A stretch of DNA of 64,000 nt from NCBI RefSeq assembly GCF_917563885.1, contig NZ_CAKJTG010000007.1, positions 18,398-82,397 on the forward strand. Reading direction: 5' to 3'. Both the position numbers and the translations under genes were made by a program. Below are positions 8,507-15,992 of the stretch, piece after piece. Each line of letters opens with the position of its first letter. Position 1 is the stretch's first letter. The notes beneath the pieces are model-generated. The model worked only from the letters and a program-made list of their open reading frames with translations. It was not told where the DNA came from and ran no database searches. This DNA is from Pseudoneobacillus rhizosphaerae (GTDB taxonomy: Bacteria > Bacillota > Bacilli > Bacillales > Cytobacillaceae).

Positions 8507-9706
8507 ATGAGTTCAGCATTGGCAAAATCAAATGTAAAATCAACTTATATCTATTTATTTATCGCTGGAATTGTACTTGCAGCCTTTAATTTACGACCAG
8601 CAATCACATCATTAGGTCCATTGGTGGGCTTGATTCAAGAGGATGTTGGACTAACGCATTGGAGCGCAGGTTTATTAATGAGTTTGCCATTAATCATCTT
8701 TTCCATCATGTCCCCACTTGTGCCTAAAATCGCTTCGCGGCTATCGAATGAACGGACTATGGTGCTTGGCCTAACTATTCTTTTAATCGGCATTGTCATA
8801 AGGACAATCCCCACAGCCTTTTTCCTATTTACCGGAACCATTCTTGTGGGATTGGGAATTGCGATTGGAAATGTTCTTTTACCAGCGGTCGTAAAGGAAA
8901 AATTCCCGAAAAAATTCGGATTAATGACGAGTGTGTATTCAACCTCGATGGGGTTAATTGCCTCCTTAGCCTCGGGAATTAGTATTCCGTTGGCGCAGGG
9001 ATTACATTTCGGCTGGCAGGGTGCACAAATTGTTTGGGGCATTCCAGCTATTATTGCCATCATCGTCTGGGTGTTTCTTAGTAAAAATCGAGTGGGAGAA
9101 AAGAATGAAATAAAGAAAACTCAATCGGGAGAGAGTCGCGTGTGGAGCAGCACGCTTGCTTGGCAGATTGCCATCTTTATGGGGTTTCAATCCTTTTTAT
9201 TTTATGTCACTATTTCGTGGCTGCCAGAAATTTTACTGAGTCATGGATTAAGCATGGAAGCAGCTGGATGGCTCCTTTCATTTACCCAACTGGTAGGACT
9301 GCCTACAAGCTTTATTATTCCTGTCTTAGCCTCACGCTTCACATCGCAAAGTTGGATCGCCTTTGCATTAAGCTTTTGTTCTATTTTAGGTTATAGTGGA
9401 TTATGGCTCGGCACGTCCTATCCCGCATTAATTATTAGCATTATCTTAATCGGCATCGCACTGGGCGGAAGCTTTCCATTGGCCTTAAGCTATATTGGCC
9501 TTCGCGCCAGAAACGGCAGTCAGGCTGCTGCTTTATCTGGCATGGCCCAATCAACAGGATATATCCTTGCAGCCGTAGGTCCGTTATTAATCGGCTACCT
9601 TTTTGATAAAACTCATGCGTGGACAACACCACTTATCACTTTGATTGTCATCTCATTCATTACAATGATCTTTGGTACCCTTTCCGGTCGAAATCGATTT
9701 GTATAG
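8507..9706 (+). CDS. MFS transporter, CynX/NimT family
   Basis: A 399-residue protein with twelve predicted transmembrane helices. It resembles the CynX/NimT (YeaN/YycB) branch of the major facilitator superfamily, whose members are linked to cyanate or 2-nitroimidazole export and similar small organic solutes. The family-typical FNLRPAITSLGPL occurs after the first helix, and an MFS A-like loop (PKIASRLSNERTM) follows helix 2. An internal hydrophilic loop around residues 195-210 separates the two six-helix halves. It stands alone on the plus strand, with an AGAGGTGG ribosome binding site and direct repeats on both sides. Substrate not predictable from sequence. Confidence 0.85.
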   Translation: MSSALAKSNVKSTYIYLFIAGIVLAAFNLRPAITSLGPLVGLIQEDVGLTHWSAGLLMSLPLIIFSIMSPLVPKIASRLSNERTMVLGLTILLIGIVIRTIPTAFFLFTGTILVGLGIAIGNVLLPAVVKEKFPKKFGLMTSVYSTSMGLIASLASGISIPLAQGLHFGWQGAQIVWGIPAIIAIIVWVFLSKNRVGEKNEIKKTQSGESRVWSSTLAWQIAIFMGFQSFLFYVTISWLPEILLSHGLSMEAAGWLLSFTQLVGLPTSFIIPVLASRFTSQSWIAFALSFCSILGYSGLWLGTSYPALIISIILIGIALGGSFPLALSYIGLRARNGSQAAALSGMAQSTGYILAAVGPLLIGYLFDKTHAWTTPLITLIVISFITMIFGTLSGRNRFV

Positions 9707-9742
9707 GGGCCACTTTCTGATCTAAGGCCAGCATTGATATAA

Positions 9743-9870
9743 CTTTTTTAACATAACAATTTTCAATCAAACGTTTGATTGAATTCAAATTCACCATGCA
9801 TTCTTAAAAGCTTAATTTAACTCTTGCAAAATTCTTCATTTTTCGCACATTATATTGACATATTTTTAAA
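9743..9870 (+). repeat. Direct repeat downstream of MFS gene (second copy)
   Basis: Second copy of the repeat at 8296-8421. The palindrome CAATCAAACGTTTGATTG recurs unchanged at 9764-9781, and the alignment continues to the tatttttaa word at about 9870. Both copies have the same orientation, so they could recombine to delete the MFS gene, or could be the footprint of its insertion or duplication. Confidence 0.8.
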
Positions 9871-9871
9871 C

Positions 9872-9902
9872 AAAAAAAGAAGCATGAGTCCCCTCATGCT
9901 TC
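9872..9902 (-). terminator. Intrinsic terminator of the purine permease gene
   Basis: On the minus strand GAAGCATGAG-GGGA-CTCATGCTTC is followed directly by TTTTTTTG. The stem begins at the gene's stop codon. The stem sequence belongs to the dispersed GAAGCATGAG hairpin family seen elsewhere in the window. Confidence 0.88.
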
Positions 9903-11187
9903 AGATATTCCCCAAAACAAAGTACAGCAAGAAACAAACCCCAATCACATACATCGTCACAGATACTTCGTTTCTCCTACCTGTAACAAGCTTTAATATC
10001 GGATACGCTATAAAACCAAATGCAATTCCATTGGCAATACTAAAGGTCAAGGGCATGAGGACCATCATGAGATACGCTGGAAAAGCCTCAGTAAAATCTT
10101 CGAACGGAATTTCCTTGATGCTTGTGATCATGAGACAGCCAACAATTATCAAGACAGGTGCTAGTGCACTGTTAGGAATCACTTTAAAAAGTGGAATCAG
10201 AAAGAGTGCGGGTATAAATAGCAAGGCAGTCGTGAACGAGGTTAAACCTGTTCTCCCACCTGCAGCAATCCCAGTTGCCGACTCTGCGGCCGTTGTCGTT
10301 GGGCTGCAGCCAAAAAGACCTGCTGTCATAACAGATACTGAGTTGGCTTGGAACGATTTTCGGAACTTGGATTTGTCTGGAAGCATGCCAAGCTGCGCCC
10401 CCATATTTTGAAATATAATCACCATCGATAACGAAAAGACAGCTATCCAAAAGTTGAGCGAACCCGCTCCACTAAAATCAAACGCAAATAACACTTCCCC
10501 ATAGCCGCTAAACGAAAAACTGAAATCCTTTAATACGGAAAAATCAACGATTCCAAATAAGGCGCCAATGAAAGTTCCAGCAATAATCCCTATTAAAAAA
10601 TTCCCCTTTACTCCACGTAGGAACAAGGGCACCATAATAAGTAAGGTCAGTATTGTCGTTAATGCCTCAGGCTTACTCAGACTAGCTAATGTAACAAAGG
10701 TACTTTCACTTGCAATAACCAATCCACCATTTTTTAATCCTAAAAAGGCGATAAATAAACCAATTCCCGCCGTCATCGCATGAATAATCGATTTTGGGAT
10801 GGATTGAGATAGATAGACAGCCCCTTTTGTGACGGTTGTGATCGTAAAAACAACACCTGCTAGGAAAACAGCTGCCAGTGCCTGCTGCCAAGGTAGCCCT
10901 AATGCAAAAACTAATGTATACACGAAAAATGCGTTATCTCCCATACCCGGAACAATAATTAACGGTGAATTCGCCCAAAAAGCCATTAGCATACAGCCTA
11001 TAAAGGCACAAACCACGGTTGCAATCGTTGCCGCTTCATACGGCATCCCGACCAAACTTAAAATCGCTCCATTAACGGCAACAATATAAGCAACCGTCAT
11101 AAAGGCGGTTAGCCCTGCCACAACCTCGGTACGAATCGTCGTATTTTCTTTTTCTAATTGAAAAAAGCTTTCTATTCCTTTAAACAT
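9901..11187 (-). CDS. NCS2/AzgA-type purine (guanine/hypoxanthine) permease
   Basis: A 428-residue membrane protein of the AzgA branch of the nucleobase-cation symporter-2 family (PbuG/PbuO-like in Bacillus), importing guanine, hypoxanthine or adenine with protons. Signature segments are GMGDNAFFVYTLVFALGLPW near residue 80 and CSPTTTAAESATGIAAGGRT near residue 295, both close to the family pattern for substrate and cation binding. It has about twelve to fourteen hydrophobic stretches and normal length. It is a single-gene unit ending in a strong terminator. I looked for a purine riboswitch upstream and did not find its conserved core, so control must be different. It is functionally consistent with DeoD 1.3 kb away. 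Confidence 0.87.
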   Translation of the reverse strand: MFKGIESFFQLEKENTTIRTEVVAGLTAFMTVAYIVAVNGAILSLVGMPYEAATIATVVCAFIGCMLMAFWANSPLIIVPGMGDNAFFVYTLVFALGLPWQQALAAVFLAGVVFTITTVTKGAVYLSQSIPKSIIHAMTAGIGLFIAFLGLKNGGLVIASESTFVTLASLSKPEALTTILTLLIMVPLFLRGVKGNFLIGIIAGTFIGALFGIVDFSVLKDFSFSFSGYGEVLFAFDFSGAGSLNFWIAVFSLSMVIIFQNMGAQLGMLPDKSKFRKSFQANSVSVMTAGLFGCSPTTTAAESATGIAAGGRTGLTSFTTALLFIPALFLIPLFKVIPNSALAPVLIIVGCLMITSIKEIPFEDFTEAFPAYLMMVLMPLTFSIANGIAFGFIAYPILKLVTGRRNEVSVTMYVIGVCFLLYFVLGNI

Positions 11188-11361
11188 TTTGTATCACGCC
11201 TTTACTTTGAAGCTTGCTGGCCATTGATGGACCGATAGCTACTTCACTTTTTTAATAAAATGCAAAAAACCATGGATTTTGTGCAAACTTACATCATATT
11301 TTATACTCGACACCAATTTGCTGAGTTCCAGCCCCTAAATCTAGCCTCTTTTTTATATGAA

Positions 11362-11480
11362 AATCGCTTAATCTCGGTTTTAATCGCCTATCTTTAGGTT
11401 TTAATCGCTTAAATCTATAATTTAATCGCCTATTTCTAGCATTTAATCGCCTAAAATTTTGTTTTAATCGCCTAAGCCCA
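11362..11480 (-). repeat. Array of six ~21-bp units, core TTTAGGCGATTAAA-like
   Basis: Seen directly: the word aatcgc (minus strand GCGATT) begins at 11362, 11382, 11403, 11424, 11445 and 11466. The last five are exactly 21 bp apart, the first 20. The consensus on the minus strand is AGGCGATTAAA with a variable remainder. The same core occurs in the opposite orientation at 15371-15476. It lies between the divergently oriented purine permease and Crp genes (gap 11188-11568). The rest of the gap holds their promoters but no motif I can name. Confidence 0.85.
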
Positions 11481-11568
11481 TTCTCACACTCCACTACATG
11501 TTTTACCGCCTAAAAATGATATAATATTCTATACAATTAGCTTTCAAAGGTGGAAAGGATGAACATGT

Positions 11569-12285
11569 ATGATTACAAACCTCTTGGATATCCCAATCTT
11601 CGCAGATATTCCGCCTGAAGACTTACCGCAAATCCTTCCATTATTAAAGGAGCGACAGTTTAAAAAGAATCATGTCCTAGTGTTCGAAAATGATCAAAGT
11701 GATGAGGTTTATATGATTCGTTCTGGAATGGTAAAGATATACCGTATTCATGAAGGAAAGGAAATTGTTCTTGGTATTTCTACTCCTGGTGATATTTTAG
11801 GAGAAGCAGAAGCATTGTCCAATGACAAACATCGTATTTCTTCGATTGAAGCGATTGAAAATGTATCAGCTTGGTTGTTAACGAAGCAGGATTTTTTAAA
11901 AATCGTCGATAAGTACCCTTCTGTCCTAAGAAAAGCTTACATGATTCTCGTGGAGCGTACTCGTGTATTGAACCGCTTAATTCGCTATTTGACGTTTTAT
12001 GATGTCCGAACAAAGGTTGCCAATTTAATTATGGACTTTTATTATAATTTCGGAAAACCAAGTGATAGCATTTACAAAATTGACTTAAAAATAAACCAAT
12101 CCCTGCTTGCCAATATGCTCGGTGTGACGCGAGAATCCATTTCTAAAACACTTGGTGATTTTCAAGCTGAAGGACTTATCGAGATACACGATAAGTATTT
12201 TTATTTATTAGACAAGGACAAGCTAGAATCCATTTGTCATCAAACAGAAGAGATTCCAACGCTCCGTAAGTGGTATAACTTATAA
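11569..12285 (+). CDS. Crp/Fnr-family transcriptional regulator
   Basis: A 238-residue regulator with an N-terminal cyclic-nucleotide-binding-like beta barrel (about residues 8-120; GMVKIYRIHEGKEIVLG and STPGDILGEAEAL). A long dimerisation helix and a C-terminal winged helix-turn-helix follow (around residues 172-200; LLANMLGVTRESISKTLGDF). There is no cysteine cluster for an Fe-S centre, so it is not a classical Fnr, and the ligand is unknown. It stands alone, upstream of deoD but with a 185-bp gap, so it may or may not control it. The start at 11569 follows GGTGGAAAGGA with a slightly long spacing. Confidence 0.87.
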   Translation: MITNLLDIPIFADIPPEDLPQILPLLKERQFKKNHVLVFENDQSDEVYMIRSGMVKIYRIHEGKEIVLGISTPGDILGEAEALSNDKHRISSIEAIENVSAWLLTKQDFLKIVDKYPSVLRKAYMILVERTRVLNRLIRYLTFYDVRTKVANLIMDFYYNFGKPSDSIYKIDLKINQSLLANMLGVTRESISKTLGDFQAEGLIEIHDKYFYLLDKDKLESICHQTEEIPTLRKWYNL

Positions 12286-12470
12286 AGTGACAACCTTACT
12301 ACTATAACAAAATGCCTACTTCATTTCCGTTACAGTCTTAACGTTAATTTTGTTAACCAGTTCACACTTTTGGGGTTGGCACCTTAACAGAAGGTAAATT
12401 TGTATTGTGCTATGATTTTTAGGTAAACCTATTTTAAGCACATAGACAAATTTATTGGAGGTTATTTTAG

Positions 12471-13172
12471 ATGAGTGTACATATCGAAGCAAAACCAGGC
12501 GAAATTGCAGAATCCATCCTACTACCAGGAGATCCTTTACGTGCAAAATACATTGCCGAAACATTCTTAGAAGATGTCGTTTGTTACAACCAAGTTCGTG
12601 GTATGTTGGGATATACAGGAACCTATAAAGGAAATCGTGTATCCGTTCAAGGGACAGGTATGGGAATGCCGTCAGCATCTATTTACATTCATGAATTAAT
12701 CAACGATTATGGGGCGAAAAATTTAATCCGTATCGGAACCTGTGGAGCGATTCAAAAAGATGTAAAAATCCGCGACGTCATTATTGCTCAAGCAGCGGCA
12801 ACTGATTCAGCCATCATTCGTAATGATTTTCCTGGGTACGACTTCCCGCAAATTGGAGACTTTGGATTAATCAAGAAAGCCTATGAAGCTGGAACAGACA
12901 AGGGACTGAATATCCGTGTAGGTAACGTCCTTTCCTCTGATCGTTTTTATTCGAAAAAGAATATGTTAACTGAGCTAGCTGCGCATGGTGTATTAGCAGT
13001 TGAAATGGAAGCAGCTGGACTTTACTATTTAGCGGCACAATTCGGAGTAAGTGCCTTAACTCTACTTACCGTTAGTGACCACATCCTAACCGGTGAACAA
13101 ACTTCATCGGAAGAGAGACAAACCACTTTTAATGATATGATTGAGGTTGCTTTGGCGACGGTGGCTAAGTAA
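12471..13172 (+). CDS. deoD: Purine nucleoside phosphorylase DeoD-type
   Basis: A 233-residue hexameric purine nucleoside phosphorylase, cleaving inosine, guanosine, adenosine and deoxy forms to base and (deoxy)ribose-1-phosphate. It carries the family's phosphate site [14 protein letters not shown] (residues 17-30), [10 protein letters not shown] near residue 85, the ribose-site [10 protein letters not shown] near residue 178 and the catalytic aspartate context [10 protein letters not shown] near residue 203. Length is normal. GGAGG at 12457-12461 sets the start. It ends in a strong bidirectional hairpin. With the nearby purine permease it forms a purine salvage neighbourhood, though they are not in one operon. 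Confidence 0.93.
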   Translation: MSVHIEAKPGEIAESILLPGDPLRAKYIAETFLEDVVCYNQVRGMLGYTGTYKGNRVSVQGTGMGMPSASIYIHELINDYGAKNLIRIGTCGAIQKDVKIRDVIIAQAAATDSAIIRNDFPGYDFPQIGDFGLIKKAYEAGTDKGLNIRVGNVLSSDRFYSKKNMLTELAAHGVLAVEMEAAGLYYLAAQFGVSALTLLTVSDHILTGEQTSSEERQTTFNDMIEVALATVAK

Positions 13173-13179
13173 AACATGT

Positions 13180-13254
13180 AAAGCATGGCGACGGTTCTCA
13201 TTCTTTCCAACCAGCAAGAAAAAGAAGCATGAGACCGTCCCATGCTTCTTTTTA
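13180..13254. terminator. Bidirectional terminator built from REP-like hairpin
   Basis: AAAGAAGCATGAG-ACCGTC-CCATGCTTCTTTTT at about 13221-13253 gives a stem with A and T tracts on opposite sides, so it can stop both deoD (plus) and the DUF805 gene (minus). Just before it (13184-13205) a further fragment, gcatggcgacggttctcat, belongs to the same dispersed family. Confidence 0.85.
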
Positions 13255-13255
13255 T

Positions 13256-13603
13256 CTAAGAATTCAATTTAGGATTAGGACCGTATTGATTCTCATCTTT
13301 ACTATCCTCACAGAAGAAGACCAGTAAAACAATGAAGCCAATTAATGGAATTAGCCCAATTAAGAGCCATAATCCGCTTCTTCCGGTATCATGTAATCTA
13401 CGAACCCCAACAGCAAGTGAAGGTAAAAAAATAGCAAGAGAATAAAGGGTGGATAGAACTTGAGAAAGATTAAACAACCCATCTACAAAACCGATGACAA
13501 AGCCAATAATTACATTAAAGAGGAAAAACATCCAGTATTCTTTTCGTCGTGCTCTTCCTTGAAATCCAACGTAATTCTTAACTACCTTCAAATACCAATC
13601 CAT
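13256..13603 (-). CDS. DUF805 family inner-membrane protein
   Basis: A 115-residue membrane protein of the DUF805 family (YhaH-like), function unknown. The start at 13603 is chosen because AGAAGGGGGATTG stands immediately upstream and the family begins with MDWYLKVVKNYVGFQGRA. An upstream extension to 13717 has no family similarity. The hallmark GRARRKEYWMFFLFN is present near residue 15, and VGVRRLHDTGRSGLWLLIG near residue 68. About four transmembrane helices are visible, and the tail is polar (CEDSKDENQYGPNPKLNS). It is monocistronic, between two hairpins. Confidence 0.88.
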   Translation of the reverse strand: MDWYLKVVKNYVGFQGRARRKEYWMFFLFNVIIGFVIGFVDGLFNLSQVLSTLYSLAIFLPSLAVGVRRLHDTGRSGLWLLIGLIPLIGFIVLLVFFCEDSKDENQYGPNPKLNS

Positions 13604-13703
13604 TAACAATCCCCCTTCTACTATTTTTATAGAATATAAAAAGACCGCTACTGCAATGATATTCAAAACTCTATCGTTATATTCTAAACTAACCTTGTAA
13701 AAA

Positions 13704-13769
13704 GAAGCATGGGGCAATCCTGACGCTTCCCCTTTTATTAGGTGAATGAAGCGTGAGAATCGTCCCCAT
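13704..13769. repeat. REP-like hairpin fragments downstream of the subtilase
   Basis: gaagcatggggcaatcctga followed by cgcttc forms an imperfect stem at 13704-13729. A half copy, gaagcgtgagaatcgtcccc, stands at 13748-13767. Both match the dispersed element (GAAGCATGAGAACCGTCCCC) also found at 13.2, 15.2, 39.7-40.1 and 63.96 kb. The minus-strand subtilase gene ends just after them, at 13778. Confidence 0.7.
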
Positions 13770-13777
13770 ATATCTTC

Positions 13778-15055
13778 TTATTTTACTCTTGCAAACCCAA
13801 AGCCTGAGGCGTAGTCGTCACCAGTTGCAGCTCCAATTCCACCTTTTATGTCATAAAGCTTTGCTCTTCTTTGTAGTTCAGCACGAAGTTGAGTGTGGCT
13901 CCATGTCGTGTTAGATGCCCAAATTTTTGCAGCTAAGCCAGAGACATGTGGAGTAGCCATTGAAGTTCCGCTAATGGATTTGTAATTTCCATCATACCAT
14001 GTAGATTCAATCGCACTTCCTGGTGCAGAAATTTCTACGTCTTTCTCTCCAATGACATAATCACCATCTGTATTAGGATTTCCTCTTGAAGAGTAATCCG
14101 CCACTCGGTAAGTACCATTCTGTTGAACATTCTCAAGGGCCGCTACGGCAACAGCATTTGGTAAAGCCCCTGGGTAACCGATTGTATTGGCAGCAGAACC
14201 TGAATTTCCGGCAGCAGCAATGACTAACACACCTTTTCCATAAGCATAAGTGACAGCATTAGCAATCAATGTATCCTTTGCGCTTGAACCAAGTGACATA
14301 GAAATAATAACCTTTGCGCCTGTTCTTGTTTTTTCATCAGCTGCGTGGCGAATCGCATTGGCAATATCATCCGAATAGCCTGAACCGCTATCAGTAAGTA
14401 CTTTATATGCCCATAATTCCGCTTCAGGAGCTACACCATAAACGCCTAAACCATCAGATCCACCATGAGCTAAAGCCGTTCCAGCCACATGGGTACCATG
14501 ACCATTTCGGTCTGTACATGTTCCATTTACCATGGAAGAAGATGTTTGTGTAAAATCTTTACACTGCTCCGCACTACCCGCTAAATCAATATGATTGGTA
14601 AAAACACCTGTATCCAATACGGCTACCTTAATTCCATTTCCTCCTGATGTTTTAGTAATGGCCGCGTCATTATAGATGGCTTGAATTCCCCAAGGAGTTT
14701 GGTCGCTTGGTATTGTTGCCATTGCTTCTATACCATCTGTTTTTGCGTCAGCATCTACTCTAGTATCTAAAGTTAACTCTTGAACTTTTTCAATTTGTAG
14801 GTTTTTATTTTTCAATAAAGCTAAGTATTGTTTTTCGTTTACCGTTGTACTAAAACCTTCCTCCCCGAAATCGACGCGCGTACCATATTCATTTTTGACT
14901 TTACTCTTTTCTGCTTGTGGTCCCTGAATCCATACACGGAAGGTTTCATTACTGCTCGCACCCTCTTCTTTACCAAAGGCACCACTAGCAAACATAGACA
15001 CCCCCAATACTACGCTAAGAACAACCGACCCCACTACTTTACGCTTTTTCATCAT
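13778..15055 (-). CDS. Secreted subtilisin-like serine protease (S8 family)
   Basis: A 425-residue pre-pro-protease. A signal peptide covers about residues 1-29 (KKRK then VVGSVVLSVVLGVSMFASGAFG). An I9-like propeptide follows to about residue 115, and then the mature subtilase domain. The catalytic triad is visible as Asp in VAVLDTGVF, His in NGHGTHVAGTALAH and Ser in SGTSMATPHVSG. The oxyanion asparagine is in AAAGNSGSA. Two cysteines (AEQCKDF, NGTCTDRN) could form the disulphide seen in thermostable relatives such as proteases of the AK.1 type. It is expected to be extracellular, degrading proteins for nutrition. It stands alone, and REP-like hairpins flank it on both sides. Confidence 0.92.
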   Translation of the reverse strand: MMKKRKVVGSVVLSVVLGVSMFASGAFGKEEGASSNETFRVWIQGPQAEKSKVKNEYGTRVDFGEEGFSTTVNEKQYLALLKNKNLQIEKVQELTLDTRVDADAKTDGIEAMATIPSDQTPWGIQAIYNDAAITKTSGGNGIKVAVLDTGVFTNHIDLAGSAEQCKDFTQTSSSMVNGTCTDRNGHGTHVAGTALAHGGSDGLGVYGVAPEAELWAYKVLTDSGSGYSDDIANAIRHAADEKTRTGAKVIISMSLGSSAKDTLIANAVTYAYGKGVLVIAAAGNSGSAANTIGYPGALPNAVAVAALENVQQNGTYRVADYSSRGNPNTDGDYVIGEKDVEISAPGSAIESTWYDGNYKSISGTSMATPHVSGLAAKIWASNTTWSHTQLRAELQRRAKLYDIKGGIGAATGDDYASGFGFARVK

Positions 15056-15187
15056 CCATCTCCTCTCAAGCTTTTAAACTCGCAGTCTTTGTAATCTGCA
15101 CTTTTAGTATATTTACAACTTTGGTACTTATTAACGATTGGTGGTTGGGAAAATATTGTCATTGGAAGATATTGTAAAGTTGAAAAG

Positions 15188-15300
15188 TGACATGGGGACG
15201 GCTCATGTTCCCTTCTATGCTTTTGAAACTAGTAATTAGTAAACTAATTTGAATAGATTGATAGACAAGAATCATTGAGGAATGAGAACCGTCTGATGTT
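15188..15300. repeat. REP-like fragments upstream of the subtilase
   Basis: catggggacggctcatgttc (about 15190-15209) and gaatgagaaccgtctgatgt (about 15280-15299) are two diverged copies of the window-wide CATGAGAACCGTCCCCATG element. They lie in the 937-bp gene-free stretch 15056-15992. Confidence 0.65.
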
Positions 15301-15370
15301 TCAATCAATAAATCTCTGCAAGAATACAGGTACTAACCAAAAAGAGGTAATTTTCTTTTGGGAAAATGGC

Positions 15371-15476
15371 TTAGGCGATTAAATGAGGGTTTTAGGCGAT
15401 TAAACTGCTGGTTTAGGCATTTAAAATGCTGTTTTAGGCGATTAAAATGCTGTTTTAGGCAATTAAATTTATTGTG
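15371..15476 (+). repeat. Array of five exact 21-bp units, core TTAGGCGATTAAA
   Basis: ttaggcgattaaa or close variants (ttaggcatttaaa, ttaggcaattaaa) begin at 15371, 15392, 15413, 15434 and 15455, each exactly 21 bp apart. The first 13 bp of each unit are conserved and the last 8 vary. The same core occurs in reverse orientation at 11362-11480. The array lies between the subtilase and the terminator at 15501. Confidence 0.9.
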
Positions 15477-15500
15477 ATAAGAGGGGTTGTTTTTTACTTA

Positions 15501-15542
15501 AAAGAGGCGCCTGAATCCGTAATGATTTTGGCGCCTTTTTTA
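15501..15542 (+). terminator. Intrinsic-terminator-like hairpin without an upstream gene
   Basis: AAAGAGGCGCC then a loop and GGCGCCTTTTTT on the plus strand. The stem is GC-rich and followed by six T. No plus-strand gene lies upstream in this gap, so it may end a small RNA or antisense transcript crossing the 21-bp array. Confidence 0.7.
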
Positions 15543-15591
15543 GCTTGTTTTCTGTTTGGCAATCAATTCCCTTTTCGTGACAGGGTTATCC

Positions 15592-15938
15592 ATCAAAAAT
15601 CCTCTTAAATTACCTTTTTTTAGCTTTTTTGTGTATGCTTGAAATGAATTCCGACTTTTTCGGCTCGGATTCCGACTTTCCCGACCTTTATTCCGACTCT
15701 TCTGGCGTGTATTCCGGCCCAATTCGAATTAATTCCGACTTTTTCACAAATCGGCCACATTCCATACCGCAAGGGGTATCTGAAAAAATAGCAAACTTAA
15801 AGTTTTTTTTACTTATTAAAAATATATCAGCCTTTTTCAACAACATATCAGTCAATTTCGTGGATATATCAGCCTTTTCTTTTTATATATCAGACTAAAT
15901 TAGAAATATATCAGCCTTTGTCACATTCCTGACACAAA
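15592..15938. repeat. Composite noncoding element, copy 2: two arrays of five 21-bp units
   Basis: attccgac (or attccggc) begins at 15648, 15669, 15690, 15711 and 15732. atatatcag (or acatatcag) begins at 15822, 15843, 15864, 15885 and 15906. Both arrays have exactly 21-bp periods. The left flank (catcaaaaatcctcttaaat), the core (cacaaatcggccacattcc) and the right flank (gtcacattcctgacacaaat) align with 62-424. The second array differs from copy 1 in every unit in the same way, as if units had been homogenised within each copy. It sits just downstream of the tubulin-like operon. No protein reading is credible here. Confidence 0.88.
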
Positions 15939-15940
15939 TA

Positions 15941-15969
15941 CAGTCCCACGTTCTAGGAACGTGAGACTG
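15941..15969 (-). terminator. Hairpin at the end of the tubulin-like operon
   Basis: CAGTCCCACGTTC-TAG-GAACGTGAGACTG, a 13-bp stem with one mismatch, 23 bp past the stop of the 1282-residue gene. On the minus strand it is followed by TATTTGTG, a poor U-tract, so it may be a weak terminator or a 3' stabilising hairpin. Confidence 0.6.
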
Positions 15970-15992
15970 AAAAATCTTGCGTGTGTAACCAG

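Noticed and set aside
11188-11290. Purine riboswitch upstream of the purine permease
   Set aside because: The conserved loop and three-way junction sequences were not found.
11294-11494. Minus-strand open frame rich in Arg and Leu
   Set aside because: It is the translation of the TTAGGCGATTAAA array; periodic residues come from the 21-bp repeat.
15540-15898. Open frames on both strands across the attccgac/atatatcag arrays
   Set aside because: Their residues only mirror the 21-bp units; no ribosome binding site, no homology, and the same arrays at 62-424 do not keep the frame.
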